Part shown: piece after piece, positions 8,628-16,346 of the stretch
Layout: each line of letters starts with the position of its first letter
Position numbering within the stretch: position 1 is the stretch's first letter
Source: Verrucomicrobiota bacterium
Lineage (GTDB): Bacteria; Verrucomicrobiota; Verrucomicrobiia; Opitutales; Opitutaceae
Length of the DNA stretch: 33,086 bases
NCBI GenBank assembly: GCA_016222805.1
Contig: JACRQG010000046.1
Span: 277,077-310,162 of the forward strand
Direction: 5' to 3'
Translations under genes and position numbers: made by a program
Notes under the pieces: model-generated
What the model was told of the DNA's origin: nothing
What the model saw: only the letters and a program-made list of their open reading frames with translations
The model's database searches: none

Positions 8628-11036
8628 TTATTCCAGCATCCCCAGGGCGTGGGGGGCGAAGAACGTCATTTGCCCGACGCCCTTGCCGAAGCCGTCGCCG
8701 CCTCCGTGTGCCACCGCGGACTGGAAGCCCTCCCGCAGGATGCGGCGATGCTCGGCGTTGCCGGTCAGCCGTGCCTCGTAAGCCATCGCCTCGGCCGAAA
8801 GCATGAAGAGGCCATAGGGCGTCTTGGTCGAAAGGGGGCACGCGGTGTAGCGAAAGGTCTTCACGTCCTCCTGCCAGCACTCGCGGATCATCTGATCGAT
8901 TCCGATGGTGATCGCCCGCAGCACCTCGGGGTCTCCGCTGTGGCGGTGGTAGCGTGCCAGGGCGCACAGGGTCAGCCCTTCCATGAAGGGCACGTTCCCC
9001 TCGCAGCGCTGGTCGCGGTACTTGGTGTCGCGCTCCTTCTGCGTGCTTCCCGCCGGGTGCAGGCAGTGATCGCCCGCCAGTTTCACCACCCACCCGCGCT
9101 GCGGATCGAGTCCTTGCTTCAGGGCCTGCCAGTTGCGCGCCGCGGCCTCCAGGTACTTGCGGTCGCCGGTCGCCTCGTAGGCCGACAACACCAGGATCGT
9201 CGGCCAGCCCAGGGTGCGGATGTGCGTGCCCACCTTGGCGGTCATCGCGGAAGTCATCATGTCCGCCACCTGCAACGCCACTTCCCGCGCCCGCCGGTCG
9301 CCAGTCAGGTAGTAGTAGTCGAGATCCCCGCTGATCCACACGTGGCCGTAGTTCGCGCTGTGCCCCATCTGGTAGGTTCTTTCCACCGGCAGCGGCGCAT
9401 TGGCATAGTAGCCGCCGGTGTGATTCAGGCTGTGGAGCCAAATCTCCCCCACTTTGGGTGGCAGCCCGAACGGATTCTTCAGGAGCGGATTCACCGCATG
9501 CACCACATCGACGTCGATGTGGTGCCGCGCGGCCTGGGCACCGCGTTCGAAATACCGCCGATCTCCCGTGCGCAGGTACTGCACCAGCATGCCGCGCTGG
9601 AGATCGTATTCCAGGTTGCCCCAGTTCACCTGGCGCTCGCCATACCAGTCCCCGTAGTTGAGCAGGCCGTACTCGCGCGCCTGCTCCCGGCGCCGCAGAT
9701 GGCCGGCGAGCGCCCGCTCGAGCCAGGCGTCGTACCCGGAAAAGCGTCGGGGGTCTGCCGGAGGAAACTCCCCCGCCGCCCCGGTCGCACTCGCGTGCAC
9801 CGGATCGACCGTGGCCAGCAGCGGCTCCTCCGCCGCGGCAAAGAAGCGGCCGGGACCGTCCGCGGTCACCGGCGTGGCGAAGAAATTCACCCAGATCTCG
9901 TGGGTCTTGGCCACGCCGACCTTGAAGGTGTGCACGCCGCGCCGCAGCGCGTAGTAGAGCCGGCTTTCCTCCTCCAGCGGATGTCCGTCGTATGAGCCCG
10001 CGGGAAAGTCCGGGCACAGCCCGAGGGTCACCACACCGCCGCGCGCCTCCACGGACTTGGGCCATTGCTGCCAGAACTCGCGCACGCCGGCCGCGAAGCC
10101 GGCGTGGCGTCCCGCGACCAGCGCCCACCCCGGCGCGCGGCCGTCCCTCCCCCGCCCGTCGACCGTGAACGAGCGTTCGTCGACCTGGAAGAGTCTGCCC
10201 TCGCCCGGCGTCTGCCCTCCCAGCTGGGCCGCGCCCGCGGGCCCGGCCTCGTCCGCCAGCCGCAGGTCCACGCCAAGTTCCTCCAGACTGGTCATCACCT
10301 CGCCCGGACGGTCGTTGATGAAGGTGTAGCTGCACTTCAGATACGGCTGCCCGCGAAACGCGTGCAGGCGCAGGACGTACCGGAAGAAACTCCCCTCCGC
10401 GCCCCCGTGGCTCCCGCTCACCCGGACGACCGCCCGCAACGGACCCGCCTCTTCCACCACGATCTCCGCCGGCGCACGCGCGGCCTCGTACCGGCCGCCC
10501 TTGGTGTCCCGCACGAAGATCCCGCCGCCCGGACGCGTCACCCGTTCGTTCGCCGCGAACCGCCCGTCGCCATCGCGATCGAGCCAGACCGCGCCGAAGG
10601 GGTCGAAGCCGTCGCGGGTCAGTTCCACCTTGAGCGGCCCCGTTTCTAACGTGGCGCCGGTGGAGGTCGAAATCACCCGGAGGACCGGGCCGGTTGCCGG
10701 CACCGCCAGAGGCGGCGCGCTGACCAGCCGGTACCGCCCGCGCGATCCGGCGGCAAGATCTGCCTGGAAATCGACCAGCAGCCAGCGCACGGAGCCGTCC
10801 GGCCAGCGCACCAAGGCCTCCGCCTGCACCGGCCGGTGCTGCCCGACGTCATCCTTCAACGCCACCGCCGCCGGGTCCCGCAGCGCCCCGGGAGCCAGCG
10901 GCACACCGCTGGTGACCGGCCAGGCGCGGCGGACGACCTGACTCGGCTCCACCACCGTCAGGGGGACATCGACCGCCGCACCGGCCGACACCACCGTTCC
11001 AATCACAACGAGGGAAAAGAGGATCTGGATCTTCAT
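8628..11036 (-). CDS. exo-rhamnogalacturonan lyase-like protein (PcRGLX/YetA, PL26-type)
   Basis: An 802-residue exported protein with a Sec signal at about 1-21 (MKIQILFSLVVIGTVVSAGA). The arrangement fits the PcRGLX/YetA family. An N-terminal RIFT-barrel-like domain carries VRRAWPVTSGVPLAPGALRD and VRWPDGSVRWLLVDFQADL. A central beta-sandwich (about 120-420) includes LRLHAFRGQPYLKCSYTFIND, GRHAGFAAGVREFWQQWPKS and THEIWVNFFATP. A C-terminal alpha/alpha toroid (about 440-802) carries GLLNYGDWYGER, HHIDVDVVHAVNP, HTGGYYAN, MGHSANYGHVW and EGLTLCALARYHRHSGD. PL26 enzymes release unsaturated galacturonyl-rhamnose from rhamnogalacturonan I ends, so a pectin-degrading role is likely, but YetA homologues are diverse. 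It is followed by the Tat-exported isomerase-like gene, probably in one transcript. Confidence 0.82.
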   Translation of the reverse strand: MKIQILFSLVVIGTVVSAGAAVDVPLTVVEPSQVVRRAWPVTSGVPLAPGALRDPAAVALKDDVGQHRPVQAEALVRWPDGSVRWLLVDFQADLAAGSRGRYRLVSAPPLAVPATGPVLRVISTSTGATLETGPLKVELTRDGFDPFGAVWLDRDGDGRFAANERVTRPGGGIFVRDTKGGRYEAARAPAEIVVEEAGPLRAVVRVSGSHGGAEGSFFRYVLRLHAFRGQPYLKCSYTFINDRPGEVMTSLEELGVDLRLADEAGPAGAAQLGGQTPGEGRLFQVDERSFTVDGRGRDGRAPGWALVAGRHAGFAAGVREFWQQWPKSVEARGGVVTLGLCPDFPAGSYDGHPLEEESRLYYALRRGVHTFKVGVAKTHEIWVNFFATPVTADGPGRFFAAAEEPLLATVDPVHASATGAAGEFPPADPRRFSGYDAWLERALAGHLRRREQAREYGLLNYGDWYGERQVNWGNLEYDLQRGMLVQYLRTGDRRYFERGAQAARHHIDVDVVHAVNPLLKNPFGLPPKVGEIWLHSLNHTGGYYANAPLPVERTYQMGHSANYGHVWISGDLDYYYLTGDRRAREVALQVADMMTSAMTAKVGTHIRTLGWPTILVLSAYEATGDRKYLEAAARNWQALKQGLDPQRGWVVKLAGDHCLHPAGSTQKERDTKYRDQRCEGNVPFMEGLTLCALARYHRHSGDPEVLRAITIGIDQMIRECWQEDVKTFRYTACPLSTKTPYGLFMLSAEAMAYEARLTGNAEHRRILREGFQSAVAHGGGDGFGKGVGQMTFFAPHALGMLE

Positions 11037-11167
11037 GGCTCACGCTGCTTCCAACACGCAACTCGCAGCCCAGCCGAAGGCCCGGCCCAAAGCGAGCTCA
11101 CACCCTCGGGTACCGCCCAGCCTATCGCCCGCGAAGTTCCCCGGCGGAACCGGCGGCCAATCCCGGC

Positions 11168-14092
11168 TCACTTCTCCGGCACCAGCGCCACGCGGAAACC
11201 GACGTTGTGGTTCCGCGAGTCCGCTTCGGCCTTGCCGCGCACGGTCGACCGGAGCATCGCGGCGCTGATGATCCAGCTTCCGCCCCGGCGCACGCGCGCG
11301 CTTCCTCCGGCCGGCGGCTTGGGATCGGTCACGGGCGCGCCGGCAAGCTTGTCCACATACCGATCCGCGCACCACTCCCAGACATTGCCGTGCATGTCGC
11401 ACAGTCCCCAGGCATTGGGTTTACGCGTCCCGACCGCCTGCGGCCGCCGCGCGCTGTTGCCCTCGTGCCAGGCCAACTCGTCGATCGGCCCGGAAAAATC
11501 CCCAGTCGTGCCGGCGCGGCACGCGTGTTCCCACTGCGCCTCGGAGGGCAGGGCATAGACGTAGCCCGCGGGCAGCCGATCCGCCTCCCGCTCCCGCTGG
11601 GTCAACCGCCGGCAATACTCCACCGCCTCCTCCCAGGTGACGCTCTGCACCGGCAAATCGTCCCCTTTCACCGGCGACGGATTCACCTCGCCCATCAGGA
11701 CGCTCCACTCGCGCTGGCTGACCTCCGTCCGGCCGAGCCAGTACGGTTTGGTCAACGTGACCGGGGTCAGCGGCAGCTCATTGTCGATGCCGTGTTCCGA
11801 ACCCATCGTGAACCGGCCGGGGGCAATCGGCAGCAGCGCCAGTCCGAGGTTGGGCACCGTCCAGGGCTCACCCTCCTTCGGGACCACGACCGCTTCCAGT
11901 TCCACCGCGAGATCCTGCACGCGGCCGGCCGGCAGCGTCACCGACTGGCGCACGGTCTTGAACCCCGGCGCGGCAATTTCCAGGGCCAGTGGTTGCTCCG
12001 CCGGGAGCGACAGGCGCCCATTTCGGACCGGCGTCACCTTGCCGCCGACCTTAAGGCTGAATCCGGTGGGTCCCTTCACCGCCAACGCCAGGATCCCGGG
12101 CTTCGGGGTCAGCTTCACCGCCACCTTCACCAGCTGCGCATCGCGCACCTCCACGGTCTGCTTCCACGGCTCGTAGTTGCGGACCACGACCTCCACCACG
12201 TGCGGTCCGACTTCGAGACCTTCGAGCCGGCCCTGGGTCGGAACCACGGCGCGACCGTCGATGCGCACGGTCGAACCGGGAACTCGCCAGGGCCCGTCCC
12301 CCGATCGGAGCTCAATACCGCCGCTCGTGGGGATCAGGGTGCCCGCATCAACGCTCCGGGTTTCTCCCGGGCGCAGCGTGACGGCCTCCCGGAAACGACG
12401 ATGCCCGCTCAACACGACCTCCAGTTCCAGGGGTTTCTCGCTCGGCAGCAGCGGCAGCGTCGCCGGGGTCACGCCAACGCGTTCGCCGTGCAAACGGACT
12501 TCCGCTCCCGAGGGCAGGGAAAACACCCGCAGTTCGCCGGGACGCGCTGTCTGCGCCGGGGCCACGCGAACCAGCCTCTCGACCGCCAGCGTCACGTCCT
12601 CCTGCCGGACCTCCACACAGTCCGGATGGGTGAGCAGGAAATGGTAATTGCCGACCGGCAGTGAGCCTTCGACCCGGAGGCTGCCGGACTTGGGCACCTC
12701 TCCCACGGAACGGTGCCGACCGCGGGAATCGACGGCGACCACGGCGGTTCCCGGTCGGGCCGTGATTTCGACCACCCCGGGTACGACCGCCAGCCGCACC
12801 GCCACTTCACCGCGCCCCTCCCGCACCTGGACCTTGTCCTTGAATGGCCGGTGGCCGTCGGCTTGGACGATCAACTCATACTCGCCGTCAGGCAGATCGG
12901 CGATTGCCAGCCGCCCATCGTCGGCGACCGGGAGGTCTGACCTCGGTCCCAGCCACACCCTTGCTCCCACCTCGGGAGGATCCACGCGGACGACAAACTC
13001 CCGCACCTCCGCCTTGGCCACCGCTCCCGCGGTTATCCCCGGGGGGACAACCGGCACCGGTGCAGGCTCGCGACGCCACATCCCCAGCCACGCCACCGCC
13101 AGCAGAGCGGCCACCCCCAGGCCCAATGCCCCCCATCGCCACGCCGCCCAACCCGCGGGCGGAACTGCCGGCTCGCCGGGCATGGCTCCAAACGAAGTGC
13201 CCGGACGGGCGATTCCCAGCCTCGCCGCCACCTCACCCGCACTCTGCGGCCGGGCCGAGGCCTCCTTCGCCAGGCAGGCGGCAATCGTTGCCTCCCATTC
13301 GGCCGGAATCTCGCCTCGCCCCTGGATTCCCAGGGCCGCCCGGCGTTCCGCCATCCGCGGAGGCACCACCTCGCGCACCTGCAGGCTCAGGTTGCCTTCG
13401 TAGAACGGGGGCTTGCTGGTCAGCAATTCGTACAGCGTCGCGCCGAGGGAGTAGATGTCGTCCGTCACCACGGGCGCCGCGCCGAGCAGCTGCTGCGGTC
13501 CCGCATACGCCAGGGAAGCCGCGGTTGTCCGACCCTCCCGGCCCGTCACGCGGGTGTGCGATTCCCGCAGCCGCCGGGCAATCCCGAAGTCGACGATCTT
13601 CAGGTCCCCCTCCGAGTTCACCAGGAGGTTCAGGGGTTTCAGGTCCCGATGAACGATCCGCGCCTTCGCGTGGGCGTAATCGAGCGCGGAACACAGCTGC
13701 CCCACCCACGGCGCAATCTCCTCCGGATTGAAACACCGGTCCGGCTGGCCGAGTTTCCGGTCGGCCAGCGACGGCCCATCGACATACTCCATGCTGATCG
13801 CAGCCTGGCCGGGCTCCTCCACCAGATCATAGACCCGTACGATGTGCGGATGCGTCAGCTCCAGGCACCGCCGGGTCTCCGCCGCGAGATCCGCCATGGC
13901 TTCCCGATCCCGCACCACCAGTTCCGGGAGAAACTTGAGCGCCACCGGCCGGTTGAGCTTGAGATCATGGGCCCGCCACACGACGCCCATGCCGCCGCGA
14001 CCGATTTCCGCCGTCAGGCGGTAGCGGGTGTGAAAGACCCGCTCCGACGGCTCGATCGGAAGCGTTTTGGCCGGATCGAAGGGCTCGGACAT
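11168..14092 (-). CDS. membrane-anchored Ser/Thr protein kinase with PEGA repeats and a cysteine-less FGE-like domain
   Basis: A 974-residue Hanks-type kinase. The kinase domain (about 24-292) is complete: glycine loop GRGGMG (31-36), Lys53 in VALKF, HRDLKPLN (148-155) and DFG (168-170). The usual SPE motif reads GPQ (198-200). A single membrane helix follows at about 318-339, which puts the remainder outside the cytoplasm. Residues about 360-745 hold roughly five beta-rich PEGA or carboxypeptidase-regulatory-like repeats (for example GEYELIVQADGHRPF, VGPHVVEVVVRNYEPW, GFKTVRQSVTL). Residues 747-971 are an FGE-sulfatase domain (FTMGSEHG, LPVQSVTWEEAVEYCRRLT, LPSEAQWEHACRAG, DMHGNVWEWCADRY, RGGSW, VGFRVA). 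The two active-site cysteines of formylglycine-generating enzyme fall at Ile942 and Leu947, so no oxidase activity is expected. ATG 14092 is the family-like start. It is divergent from the TPR/cyclase-like gene. Confidence 0.92.
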   Translation of the reverse strand: MSEPFDPAKTLPIEPSERVFHTRYRLTAEIGRGGMGVVWRAHDLKLNRPVALKFLPELVVRDREAMADLAAETRRCLELTHPHIVRVYDLVEEPGQAAISMEYVDGPSLADRKLGQPDRCFNPEEIAPWVGQLCSALDYAHAKARIVHRDLKPLNLLVNSEGDLKIVDFGIARRLRESHTRVTGREGRTTAASLAYAGPQQLLGAAPVVTDDIYSLGATLYELLTSKPPFYEGNLSLQVREVVPPRMAERRAALGIQGRGEIPAEWEATIAACLAKEASARPQSAGEVAARLGIARPGTSFGAMPGEPAVPPAGWAAWRWGALGLGVAALLAVAWLGMWRREPAPVPVVPPGITAGAVAKAEVREFVVRVDPPEVGARVWLGPRSDLPVADDGRLAIADLPDGEYELIVQADGHRPFKDKVQVREGRGEVAVRLAVVPGVVEITARPGTAVVAVDSRGRHRSVGEVPKSGSLRVEGSLPVGNYHFLLTHPDCVEVRQEDVTLAVERLVRVAPAQTARPGELRVFSLPSGAEVRLHGERVGVTPATLPLLPSEKPLELEVVLSGHRRFREAVTLRPGETRSVDAGTLIPTSGGIELRSGDGPWRVPGSTVRIDGRAVVPTQGRLEGLEVGPHVVEVVVRNYEPWKQTVEVRDAQLVKVAVKLTPKPGILALAVKGPTGFSLKVGGKVTPVRNGRLSLPAEQPLALEIAAPGFKTVRQSVTLPAGRVQDLAVELEAVVVPKEGEPWTVPNLGLALLPIAPGRFTMGSEHGIDNELPLTPVTLTKPYWLGRTEVSQREWSVLMGEVNPSPVKGDDLPVQSVTWEEAVEYCRRLTQREREADRLPAGYVYALPSEAQWEHACRAGTTGDFSGPIDELAWHEGNSARRPQAVGTRKPNAWGLCDMHGNVWEWCADRYVDKLAGAPVTDPKPPAGGSARVRRGGSWIISAAMLRSTVRGKAEADSRNHNVGFRVALVPEK

Positions 14093-14244
14093 GCGTCTAT
14101 TGATGCACGCTGCGCACCCGTGGCAATAGGGAGTGCTCACCTCCCACCGGGAGGCCGATACGCATCGCCTCCGGGCGAAAATATCCGCCACGCGGCGCGA
14201 GTGCGGCATTGAAGCCGGGCGAGGAACTCCCAGCATCCGCCGCC
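14093..14244. promoter_or_regulatory. shared divergent control region of the kinase and TPR/cyclase-like genes
   Basis: This is the only gap between two divergent starts, so both promoters probably lie in these 152 bp. A 6-bp inverted repeat, CCTCCC (14140-14145) and GGGAGG (14149-14154), sits near the middle and an AT-rich GAAAATAT near 14177. No convincing sigma70 box pair was found on either strand. Confidence 0.3.
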
Positions 14245-16206
14245 ATGAGCCCCGAACCGCAGCAGCCGGAAGAATCCTCCCAGACGCGCTCCGCCCTCGC
14301 CCAGGACGTCCTGGAATACGAGAAGATGGTGCAGCAATCGGCGTCGTCCGGACAGCTGCTGACGGCGATCGAGGTCGCCCGCGACGGCCTGAATCGCTTC
14401 GGCGGGGGCAAGACCCTCCAGCAGCAGCTCGCCCTGGCGCTCGCCCAGACCGGGGCCCTCGACGCCGCCCGCCAGGTGCTCGGCGAAATTCTGAAGAACT
14501 CGGCGAAGGACGAGGAAACCCTCTGCCTCCTCGGCCGGGTGTACAAGGAGATGTGGCGGCACGCGTCGGTCCCCGCCGAGGCCAAGGAAGCCATCGAACA
14601 GGCGTGCAAATACTACGGCGATGCCTTCGCCCTGTACGAATCCTACTACCCGGGCATCAACCTGGCGTTCACGCTCGCGGCGGCCGGCGAACGCGCCAAG
14701 GCGGAGCAATCCGCCAAGAAGGTCGCCAAGCACTGCCGGGCGGAACTCGCCCGCGCATCCGGCGGCGGCGGCTGGTTCAACAAGCTCCTCGGTTCCGAAC
14801 CGGAGCAGGCCGCCGGTCCCGTGGACGGCTGGCTCGTCGCCACCCTCGCGGAGGCGCTGACACACCTCGGCGAAAAAAAGGAGGCCGCGCAGTTCTACCG
14901 GCAGGCGGCGCAGATCTTCCAGGGGCGCTGGCGCGACCTCGCCTCGATGCGCCGCCAGGCGCGGGAGATCCTCCGGTTCAACGGCCAGCCTCACGACTGG
15001 CTCGATGCGTGCTTCGAGTTTCCGACCGTCGTGGTCTTTTCCGGCCACATGATCGACGCGGCCGGCCGGTCCAGCCCGAGGTTCACCGCGGAGATGGAGC
15101 CCGCCGTCCGCGAGGAAATCCGCGCCTACCTGCAGCGGGTGAAGGCCGGGTTCGGCTACTCGTCCGCCGCCTGCGGCGGCGACCTGATCTTCTGCGAGTG
15201 CCTGCTCGAGATGGACGCCAAGGTGAACCTGGTGCTGCCGTGCCCGGTCAACGCCTTCCGCCGGCAGAGCGTCAGCATCGGCGGACCCGAGTGGGAGAAG
15301 CGCTTCAACGACGTGCTGGCCCGCGCCACCAACACCCTGATTGCCAACTCCACCGGCTATGGCGCCACCCATGAGGACGGTGCCAACTCGATCGGCCTGA
15401 TCTACGCCAACCGCATCCTCACCGGCCTGGCCGCCCTGCAGGCGCAGGCGCTCGATCTCGATCTGAAGCCGGTGGCCCTGTGGGACGGCAAACCCAACGG
15501 CCGCCACGGGGGCACCGCGAGCGTCGTTGCCGAATGGGAGAATCGCGGCTTCCATCCCCACGTCGTGAGCCTGAAGTCCGCGGACGGCTCCGTGCCGGCG
15601 GCGACGGTGCCCGCCGAGGCGCCGTCCCCGGAAGTCCAGGGCACCGGCGGCGCCTCCCTGCCGCAGGAGATCAAGACCCTGGTCTTCGCCGAGGTCGTCA
15701 ACTTCCGAAAGGTCGGCGAACACCAACTCCCGGCCTTCGTGCGCGAATTCAAGCAGGAGACCGCCCGCCTCATCGCCGGCCTGCCGGCGGCGCCGCTCGT
15801 CGCCGATGCCTCGGCCGGCTCGATGTACTTCGTCTTCGACGGGCTCGACGCCGCCGCCAAGCTGGCGCTCGACCTTCGCGACCTGATGGGCCGCAAGCCG
15901 TGGAGCGAACTCGGGCTGCCGCCCGATCTCAGCCTTCGCGTGGCGTTGCACGCGGGCCCGGTCTTCGTGTTTCCCGACCCCGTCACCGGCCGGCCCTCCT
16001 GTCTCGGCGCCCACATCACACGTGCCCAGCACATCCTGCCCACGGTCGCCCCCGGGCAGGTGTACGTCAGCCAGGAATACGCCGCCCTCGGCGGTGCCGA
16101 ACGGATGTCGGGCGTGTCCTTCGAATTCCTGGGCCGCCTGCCGACCACGCGCATGTTCGAGGATGCCCCACTCTACCGGCTCGAACGCCGGAAGTCGTCC
16201 CGCTGA
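14245..16206 (+). CDS. TPR (TRAFs-binding-like) + SLOG-like + degenerate class III cyclase-like fusion protein
   Basis: A 653-residue soluble protein in three parts. Residues about 20-250 are helical tetratricopeptide-like repeats of the TRAFs-binding/TPR-S type (ALAQTGALDAARQVLGEIL, YYPGINLAFTLAAAGERAKA, LGEKKEAAQFYRQAAQIF). Residues about 258-420 look like a Rossmannoid SLOG-type domain (VVVFSGHMIDAAGR, GYSSAACGGDLIFCECLLEM, VNLVLPCPVNAFRRQSV). Residues about 475-650 resemble a class III nucleotide cyclase (TLVFAEVVNF, LRVALHAGPVFVF, LGAHITRAQHI, FEFLGRLPTTRM). The first metal Asp is Glu483, the second is replaced near Gly525, and the Asn and Arg of the VNxAxR motif are Thr592 and His596, so catalysis is unlikely. 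ATG 14245 is preferred; a TTG at 14209 in frame would add 12 residues. The Rossmannoid assignment is inference. Linkage to a Ser/Thr kinase suggests a signalling or stress role. Confidence 0.82.
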   Translation: MSPEPQQPEESSQTRSALAQDVLEYEKMVQQSASSGQLLTAIEVARDGLNRFGGGKTLQQQLALALAQTGALDAARQVLGEILKNSAKDEETLCLLGRVYKEMWRHASVPAEAKEAIEQACKYYGDAFALYESYYPGINLAFTLAAAGERAKAEQSAKKVAKHCRAELARASGGGGWFNKLLGSEPEQAAGPVDGWLVATLAEALTHLGEKKEAAQFYRQAAQIFQGRWRDLASMRRQAREILRFNGQPHDWLDACFEFPTVVVFSGHMIDAAGRSSPRFTAEMEPAVREEIRAYLQRVKAGFGYSSAACGGDLIFCECLLEMDAKVNLVLPCPVNAFRRQSVSIGGPEWEKRFNDVLARATNTLIANSTGYGATHEDGANSIGLIYANRILTGLAALQAQALDLDLKPVALWDGKPNGRHGGTASVVAEWENRGFHPHVVSLKSADGSVPAATVPAEAPSPEVQGTGGASLPQEIKTLVFAEVVNFRKVGEHQLPAFVREFKQETARLIAGLPAAPLVADASAGSMYFVFDGLDAAAKLALDLRDLMGRKPWSELGLPPDLSLRVALHAGPVFVFPDPVTGRPSCLGAHITRAQHILPTVAPGQVYVSQEYAALGGAERMSGVSFEFLGRLPTTRMFEDAPLYRLERRKSSR

Positions 16207-16227
16207 CCATCGGTTCGCGCCGGTGGC

Positions 16228-16282
16228 GCCGACCCCGGCCGGCAGGTTCGATCCTCGGGGCCAGGCCGGCCTCAGCGAGGCC
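16228..16282 (+). repeat. 55-nt composite palindromic repeat (family B, copy 2)
   Basis: GCCGACCCCGGCCGGC (16228-16243), 20 bases, then GGCCGGCCTCAGCGAGGCC (16264-16282). The ends differ from the copy at 4889-4943 by one base each, while the middle 20 bases agree at only about nine positions. It sits in the 140-bp gap between two convergent genes, where its GGCCTC/GAGGCC hairpin could help end transcription on both strands. Confidence 0.6.
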
Positions 16283-16346
16283 AGCCACCTCCGGCAGTAT
16301 CCCGTCGGCTGGTGGCGGCGTCGCAACGCGCCGGAAAAAACGCAGG

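Noticed and set aside
7407-9995. Plus-strand 862-codon open frame opposite the isomerase-like and lyase genes
   Set aside because: It spans the gap between two real minus-strand genes and has no homology-like motifs.
14209-14244. TTG at 14209 as the start of the TPR/cyclase-like protein
   Set aside because: It would add 12 unconserved-looking residues; the ATG at 14245 fits the C-before-ATG context and needs no alternative start codon.
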